NCBI GenBank assembly: GCA_003573635.1
Contig: QUTJ01031848.1
Coordinates: 1-39,357, forward strand
Direction: 5' to 3'
Source of the DNA: Goniomonas avonlea
Lineage: Eukaryota > Cryptophyceae > Goniomonadida > Goniomonadaceae
Length of the DNA stretch: 39,357 nucleotides
Made by a program: the position numbers and the translations under genes. The stretch's first letter is position 1; every line of letters begins with the position of its first letter. This document shows positions 36,201-39,357 of this stretch, piece after piece. The notes below the pieces were generated by a model, which worked only from the letters and a program-made list of their open reading frames with translations, was not told the origin of the DNA and did not search any database.

Positions 36201-37320
36201 ACTTGGGGCCGGTGATGGTCACTGTATGATCACCGTAGACGCCGGAGTTGACTTTGCAGTAGGCTGAAGACTCAGAGGCCCAAATGGTCCTCTCACAGCC
36301 GGTTCCACCGATGCGGGCGCGAACGGAGAGGGCATAGCCCGTTGACACTCCACAATCAGAGGTCGTAAATGCAGTGAAGTGGAAGCCAAGGCTGCCACCC
36401 ACAACCGTCACACTAACAGCACCGGTGCACGCAGAGTTGGTAGGAGGTATGCCGGTGATGAATTCCGTGTCGAAAGTAAACGCCCGAGACAGGCTCATAA
36501 CAGTCGTCGAGTCCTTGGGATGCGACACCAGGACGGTCTTGAGGCCATCCATGCCCGTGAAGACACGAAGAAACAAACTGGTTTCAGACTTCCAAACTGA
36601 AGCCTCGGAAGTTGAGCCGCCCAGACGAGACTTCCAAGATTCGCTGATGACTCCGAAGCTTCGTCCCAGGACGGTCACACTCGCAGAGCCCGTGGGACAG
36701 GCGTTCACAGTGGACGATGTTACATAGACCTTGTTGTGGGTGAAAGCCAGAGAGACTGTGCCAGCTGTCTTCGTGAGCGTCGCGGTGACCGATTCTTTCT
36801 CCGAAAATCCAGAAACGGCTTTCAGGCCGAGCGCAGTGTCGGAGAACCAACGGCTTTCCTGAGAACCAGTCGGGCCAATGCGGAGCCGCCCCGACAGTTG
36901 AACCGTGGCCAAACTTCGGCCATAAACGGTCACTGACGTGGAGCCCGTGGTCGGCCCGTTGTGTCTGAGGGTTGACGAAATGGACATCGTATTGAAGCTA
37001 AAAGCCTTAGTCAGCGTGATTCGGGAAGGCACGTCTGTGGCGACTATGGACTGTGCACTTCCAAAGCCCTCGCCACATTTTGCTCGGACTGAAGTAAGCG
37101 AGACCCATACAGATACCTCGCACGCAGTACCGCCACCACGAATGGTCGCGCTGTTTGGACACCAGGCCTCAAAGGCACCAACCAGGGTGACACTGACGGC
37201 TCCAGTGGTAGGTCCATTGGAGACTGAATAAGAGCTGACGGCCAACGCCTTGTGGTCGATTGCCCAACATAGAGAGACGACAGTAAGAGAGAGGAGGAGA
37301 GGAAGGAAAAAACGCGCCAT
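30223..37320 (-). CDS. Giant secreted IPT/TIG-repeat protein, N-terminal segment (2365 codons up to the first frame break)
   Basis: The open frame starts at ATG 37320 in a good context (G at -3, G at +4). Its first 20 residues, MARFFLPLLLSLTVVSLCWA, form a typical signal peptide. After residue 30 it consists of about 27 tandem repeats of roughly 87 residues. Each repeat reads approximately TN-P-TG-SVTV-G, then a loop, then R-GGT---T-WVSETS, then a glycine turn, VAVT, and finally LS-AFTY. This pattern (strand A with NxPxTG, SVTVxG, (I/V)GG, a late VAVT strand and a terminal F-T/S-Y) matches the IPT/TIG immunoglobulin-like fold of plexins, fibrocystin and similar proteins, but the Trp in WVSETS is a local signature. 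The frame ends at 30223 only because of an 80-bp insertion. The repeat homology continues on the other side, so I read it as the first piece of one gene. The role is unknown; a surface or extracellular structural or adhesive protein is inferred. Confidence 0.85.
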   Translation of the reverse strand: MARFFLPLLLSLTVVSLCWAIDHKALAVSSYSVSNGPTTGAVSVTLVGAFEAWCPNSATIRGGGTACEVSVWVSLTSVRAKCGEGFGSAQSIVATDVPSRITLTKAFSFNTMSISSTLRHNGPTTGSTSVTVYGRSLATVQLSGRLRIGPTGSQESRWFSDTALGLKAVSGFSEKESVTATLTKTAGTVSLAFTHNKVYVTSSTVNACPTGSASVTVLGRSFGVISESWKSRLGGSTSEASVWKSETSLFLRVFTGMDGLKTVLVSHPKDSTTVMSLSRAFTFDTEFITGIPPTNSACTGAVSVTVVGGSLGFHFTAFTTSDCGVSTGYALSVRARIGGTGCERTIWASESSAYCKVNSGVYGDHTVTITGPKSTKQGTLTRAFTFNTPFPTGESRHNSPCSGGVSVTLMGYCFPMKETGRARIGGTATESTMWQSETTLRARVASGLDMTRTVVTSVVTFAKTSLSQAFSYTVPRIQIANHRNCPTTGAVSVTVTGVCLKDNSRKLRIGATGCEGTTWVSTSSVVCRRADSVKWDLVAGITVAKQKDSLTKSLSYDAHKMTSIKSNVACTGSTSVTVMGDMLGIHDSSNTLRIGVTAAEMTHWVSQTTMVVRSSPGATSNIGIASTLLVNKVSLSNMFTYVRFRLSSHLKVNGPSSGAVSVTIIGRCLGCGPNPTMCMRLGITGQEATVWISESSLKTKTHSDLCSGAQHYVITSGTDRLSATLAFTYYSPVVPSSAVHVNLPRTGGVSVTVLGSCVDTQYSTLKARVGGSATESTLWTSASSIRAKHSEGVSSKLALAVTQNNAARSLTQSFTFETFNIAMQAASMHLRVTNQGCTGAISVTVIGASVSQNDKSNKARVGASAAHATTWVSETALMLRKSSDCGSGLSLAVTNLATKSSLSKVFTMDKPVTVSSVLPSNTMSTGAASVTIVGACFGTPHEFSHRARVSSATQVTSWVSETSLMAKMGCGSASAQTVTLSVVCSTKLSLTNAFTLGPLIPTSPSVFANGPTTGATSVTVVGLKFGSASSRLREGASACEAARWISMSSLLCKIPAGIHTGLTIALTSDRFPASVLSSFSYSPHTVSSATRVNLPCTGSSSVTVLGRLAVGHNDRSYRSRFGGSGSAATSWVSQTSLLLRSTVAHGLMASIAVTTWNNRHSLSNVLSYSTHHLSSAVRTNLPSSGSTSVTIVGACFGTTHDRTVRARVAGTGTSSTSWTSETSIRAKVNLANCQTGLGVNLSVMRVRMSLSNVFTYTSPPMPSSVVSVNIPATGAVSVTVMGTLSCFVQTFRARVGGSSCESLSWVSTSSIKCKAPDGYKTTFTLAVSQSAAHHTRSLSQVFTYDRFFLTAASGNIACTGATSVTVLGASMTRRDQTVKGRIGGTGMEMTTWISETSLSGRHVDGHMTGLAVAATVCSQRSTLSSRFSYDPFKISSVVTSNVPSSGSTSVTLVGTCLGTSARSARIRISLTGAQATEWTSETSLRAKHHFSGCTGGHGVAVTHHKMTLSISNAFTYYSPIIPSSATHVNVPKTGSVSVTIVGTCYNQQYSTLTTRAGGSAMESTVWTSMSAIRGKLAEGVLHTLALAVTQNNAARSLSQTFTYDQYDIKTALNFYNQGCTGAASVTVIGLSMSQRDRSAKLRVGGTGGLTSVWVSETSMMGMRAEGIGSKLSVAVTLIERRVRTISNSYSFDVKKISVSSQTVANLPCTGAASVTIVGACFSTGLVKTMRVRLGGSAARATSWVSETSVMAKGMCGSYKGYGGVASIMTDRASVSNTFTYNVPHSLKLPAPGTGCPAGPLLNAPTTGSVSVSLVGMCIAVKSKTLSARVGGSAHEASLWVSETSLKVKVTEGLLGLKSLVLTAMRDTTLSMSQAYTFNHMHPSSVSRTNTPATGAIYVTMVGVKFGEADRTMRSTLGGTIADATRWVSESCIRARWFPSVGSQLPIGVSLQRQALVSQSRAFTVDVNVNSAPPSNAACTGASSVTIVGVSLWRDQSATARIGYTGIRATSWISDSHVQGLVPRGSGLELSVSTTLLVRTACLSRAFSFYPAQVSSIVPSNLPATGAASVTVVGTCLGLSEQSARVRTGTSSMEVTSWASETTLHAKIGCAFASGLSTIATVMKMKSSLSNSFTYAAVGPTVDRVLAAFNSPTTGSVIVTVVGCGLDSSIRTRHGATAAESIKWQSATSVWGKVASGHRSSLNIAVTAVKQKETVYATLTYAEATISSQIRQNLPCTGSMSVTLMGRSFGVVERSGVALQGDRAGMGSKWVSETSIISKAVDGVASGVSAQVVAYGYGTGASGQFAQLTMVYTYNAYKFTGLTPTNGHSTGSTSLTLLGMCFGAPGTSTLQFQSPKVRLGGTGMTR
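37261..37320 (-). other. Signal peptide coding region of the giant TIG-repeat protein
   Basis: Residues 1-20 comprise one Arg, then a Phe/Leu/Val-rich hydrophobic core, then CWA with a small residue before the likely cleavage point; the mature chain would start at IDHK. This supports the ATG at 37320 as the true start and routes the protein to the secretory pathway. The frame stays open for a short way upstream, so the start choice rests on the signal peptide and start context rather than on an upstream stop. Confidence 0.85.
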
Positions 37321-37832
37321 GACGGTTGCTGGACGCGTTTCTGGCGGATAGGAGAAACCGCCGCTCTTGAGCTTCTGGAAATTGTCCGAAAGTAAAAACC
37401 CATAGCTATAAATAAGACTTCGGGTCTCAGATAAAGGAACGGCGGCGCGCGGCCTCGCTGAGAGAACCAGTGAGTATCGCGAGTAGCGTCGAGTAGGCAG
37501 GCCTCAATCAGACCGCCACCAAAGGCCGGATAGGAGATGATTCTAAATTTCGAACGTTGAGCAAGGCTCAACAAGTCCCAATCCCCAACCCCACGTGAAC
37601 TTCTTTGCTGACGCTAAGGGTCTCGAACGACAGCCCCGGAACTAAAAAAGTCTTCATTTCGGCAAGGAGCGGGATACCGATATCCGTGCTATTCAAGTTG
37701 AAAATAATGAGCGAGGATTGTGTTTGAAAGTCTGACACCATTTTTTGGGACGTCACACTCGCTCACACCCTGTCAGCCAGCCTGTCAAAGTTCAAATCAG
37801 TCGTCTTCTAGCGAGCTTGGCTAGCGAGGAAG
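37321..37832. promoter_or_regulatory. 512-bp divergent intergenic region, putative bidirectional promoter
   Basis: The region separates the start codons of the giant gene (minus) and the deacetylase gene (plus). It is visibly AT-richer than the coding DNA. A TATAAATA sequence at 37407-37414 (TATTTATA on the minus strand) lies about 90 bp upstream of the giant gene's ATG. I see no convincing gene here: the short frames on both strands lack any family signature. The promoter role is inferred from the layout. Confidence 0.5.
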
Positions 37833-39178
37833 ATGCTGGTGCGTACGACCACGGCCTCGGAGGCAATGGAGGCATTCGATGCACTCAGAATCAAGCTTGA
37901 CGGGATGAAGCTCTGCACCGAGATTCCTGATTCCTCGGCATCAAACTGCACAGGTCTTGTGATGGACGACCGTATGATGGCTCATCGGGACCCAAACGGC
38001 CACCACCCTGAGTGCCCCGAGCGAATCTCTCGAATCGGTGCCAAGCTGCTGGATGAACGCACGGACCTCAGTGCCCGTTGCGTTCGTGTCCCTGCTAGAG
38101 AATCATCTCCAGAGGAACTTTTGCTTGTTCATACCTCCGAGCATTGTGCTCGCATGGCCTCTTTGCGGGACGAAGAGGCCAGAGAGGAGCTGAACGAGTC
38201 GCTGCGGGCCAAGTCGGTGTATGTTAACCAACACAGCTACGAGTGTGCCCTCTTGTCTTGTGGCGGTGTGATCGCGCTTACTGAAGCTGTTGTTGCTGGC
38301 CGTGTCAAGAATGGTATGGCCATTGTTCGTCCTCCAGGACATCACGCGACAGCTGGCTGCGCGATGGGGTTCTGCCTCTTCTCGAACGTGGCCGTGGCGG
38401 CCCAGTATGCACGAAAGAAGCTTGGTGTCAAGCGAGTATTAATAGTTGATTGGGATGGTATGGCACTATTCGAAGCCCTGGCGTAGTTCTGGCTTACTCT
38501 GTCCCGCTGCAGTCCATCACGGTAACGGGACTCAGGACATCTTCCTGAACGACCCAGATGTTCTATTTTTCAGTGTACATCGGTACCAGGTGAAACCTGG
38601 GCTGTTATATTGACAAGCTAACCACTTTGCCAGGGTGGAATGTTCTACCCTGGTGGGCCGGGGGGTGCTCCCACGAGCGTCGGCACGGGCACCGGCATCG
38701 GCCGCTGTGTCAACGTTGGCTGGTCTGATCCGGGAAAGGGGGACGGTGACTACCTTGCTGCATGGCATCGGGTGAATTGTCTCTGTCAAGGGATGCATCG
38801 TTCGAATCCTTACCGAACACCCCGCAGATCCTTCTGCCCATTGCGTATGAGTTTCATCCTGATCTAGTTTTCATTTCTGGTGGGTTTGATGCTGCACGTG
38901 GCGACCCACTTGGTGGCAACCGCATTACTCCCGAGGGATACGGCCACCTGACCCATCCACTACTTGGTAGGTTCAGTTGTGGAGCCTTGCACACCACAAC
39001 TCTTTTGGAACTAAGTTAACATTGTTATGGTTTCGCAGCTCTCGCAGGGGGCAAGGTTATTTTTGCGCTTGAAGGGGGCTACAACTTGACATCTATTTCC
39101 GATGCTGCGGCGCAAGTTCTAAGTGTGCTGGTTGGCAACCCGCCAGAACCTCTCGAGGAGCCTGTGAGTCGATCATAA
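37833..39178 (+). CDS. Class II (HDAC6/Hda1-type) histone deacetylase, spliced, at least five exons
   Basis: Zinc-dependent deacetylase removing acetyl groups from lysines of histones or other proteins. Exons by consensus splice sites and homology: 37833-38457, 38513-38589, 38634-38771, 38828-38966, 39039-39178 (372 residues). An in-frame TAG at 37809-37811 bounds the start. Landmarks in order: TGLV and HPECPER (residues 40-64), RPPGHHA (166-172, with the His170-His171 dyad), [11 protein letters not shown] (206-216; zinc ligands Asp208 and His210), [11 protein letters not shown] (231-241), GFDAARGD (299-306; zinc ligand Asp301) and LEGGYNL (337-343; catalytic Tyr341). The pattern matches class II enzymes rather than class I ([18 protein letters not shown]). 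The protein is a single catalytic domain with a roughly 40-residue N-terminal extension; no second catalytic domain or ubiquitin-binding zinc finger is seen in the window. The 3' end is uncertain: GTGAGT at 39164 may be a further 5' splice site, in which case the protein continues past the window. Confidence 0.9.
38458..38512 (+). other. Intron 1 of the deacetylase gene (55 bp)
   Basis: GTATGG at the 5' end and CTGCAG at the 3' end, phase 1. Removal joins DWD to VHHGNGTQ, restoring the catalytic motif. Retention hits a TAG stop after about nine codons. Confidence 0.93.
38590..38633 (+). other. Intron 2 of the deacetylase gene (44 bp)
   Basis: GTGAAA to GCCAG, phase 0. Removal joins SVHRYQ to GGMFYPGG, as in the family. 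Confidence 0.9.
38772..38827 (+). other. Intron 3 of the deacetylase gene (56 bp)
   Basis: GTGAAT to CCGCAG, phase 0. Removal joins YLAAWHR to ILLPIAYEF, matching the family's continuous helix. Confidence 0.9.
38967..39038 (+). other. Intron 4 of the deacetylase gene (72 bp)
   Basis: GTAGGT to TTCGCAG, phase 1. Removal gives [23 protein letters not shown] second acceptor 9 bp downstream (ending at 39047) keeps the frame but deletes the family-typical Leu-Ala; the first is preferred. Confidence 0.85.
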
Positions 39179-39219
39179 TCTTCGCATATTTAAGGTCGAG
39201 CGCGCACGAGCCGGTCCAG
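39164..39219 (+). other. Possible intron 5 of the deacetylase gene (56 bp)
   Basis: A strong GTGAGT donor directly follows the last family-conserved codons (EPLEEP). A CAG at 39217-39219 would give a 56-bp intron, like the others, and leave an open frame to the window end. That frame is Cys/Met-rich and resembles no deacetylase tail I know, so the acceptor is doubtful. Without splicing, translation stops at TAA 39176-39178. Confidence 0.35.
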
Positions 39220-39357
39220 GCCCCGCATCATACGTGCTGTGCCATGCTCTGCGCACGAGCGAGCATCAGTTCACTCATGTGCATTGCACCTCCCGTGTTC
39301 TGGCTGTCCAACATGATGTCACGCGGATGTGTGCGTGTATGTGAAAGCGTTAGAGAG
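39179..39357. other. Right edge, no independent gene seen
   Basis: This stretch is either the 3' untranslated region of the deacetylase or part of an intron and a further exon. I see no RNA gene, repeat or terminator-like signal that I can support. Confidence 0.5.

Larger units (their letters stand above)
3500..37230 (-). repeat. Tandem array of about 129 IPT/TIG-like coding repeats
   Basis: I counted SVTVxG-type anchors on the minus strand and found about 129, spaced mostly 245-290 bp apart (mean near 262 bp, about 87 residues). Examples lie near 37190, 33490, 29175, 24705, 19705, 14205, 9020 and 3820. Repeats are clearly related but mostly divergent at the DNA level, so most of the array is old. 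Exceptions are recent internal duplications listed separately. The strongest positions are the TG before SVTV, the Gly after it, the GG(T/S) after the first loop, Trp-(V/I/A)-Ser in WVSETS, and the aromatic end of the last strand. The Gly-Gly-Thr preceding VTI in classical TIG domains is replaced here by TG-[AS]-x-S. Confidence 0.85.

Noticed and set aside
3500-37230. Non-coding satellite or minisatellite array
   Set aside because: The period is variable (about 245-290 bp), the divergence is protein-like, and the frame is kept over tens of kilobases. Selection on a protein explains the pattern better.
3500-37230. Bacterial adhesin or bacterial origin of the window
   Set aside because: The adjoining deacetylase gene has several GT-AG introns, so the contig is eukaryotic. 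I saw no operon structure or Shine-Dalgarno sites.
37568-37756. Short minus-strand frame of 62 codons, and a 176-codon frame at 37044-37574
   Set aside because: One lies in the intergenic region and the other overlaps the giant gene's start in another frame. Neither shows a signature nor a supporting context.

Overview
The window looks like draft-assembly nuclear DNA of a unicellular eukaryote. It is GC-rich and contains two ambiguous bases. One gene has several 44-72 bp GT-AG introns, and the other encodes a secreted eukaryotic-style repeat protein. I cannot fix the lineage from the sequence alone.

Almost the whole window (1-37320, minus strand) is one enormous gene. It starts with a signal peptide at 37320 and runs off the left edge without a stop. 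It encodes about 12,400 residues inside the window. From the N-terminus the protein has: a signal peptide; about 129 tandem, divergent IPT/TIG-like immunoglobulin-fold repeats of roughly 87 residues (about 37.2 kb down to 3.5 kb); two copies of a roughly 141-residue module with a GLTG(S/T)QT signature (about 3.4-2.6 kb); and at least eight roughly 100-residue beta-rich repeats (about 2.5 kb to the edge). I see no intron in this stretch. The frame is broken twice. One break is an 80-bp insertion bounded by 20-bp direct repeats at 30152-30251. The other is a 16-bp tandem duplication at 26575-26606. Together they add 96 bp, so the original frame is restored downstream. The array carries clear records of its own growth: a 795-bp-period near-identical duplication (both N bases lie in it) and older multi-repeat blocks copied over 2.4-9.3 kb.

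Head-to-head with this gene, across a 512-bp intergenic region (37321-37832), is a plus-strand class II histone deacetylase gene (37833-39178). It has at least five exons and all the catalytic residues. Its 3' end is ambiguous: an in-frame stop lies just inside a good 5' splice-site sequence. The last 180 bp hold nothing else that I can support.

The two genes have no evident functional link beyond a possible shared promoter region. The giant protein is most simply read as a secreted or surface, filament-like adhesion or coat protein. That role is inferred from the repeat fold and signal peptide only.
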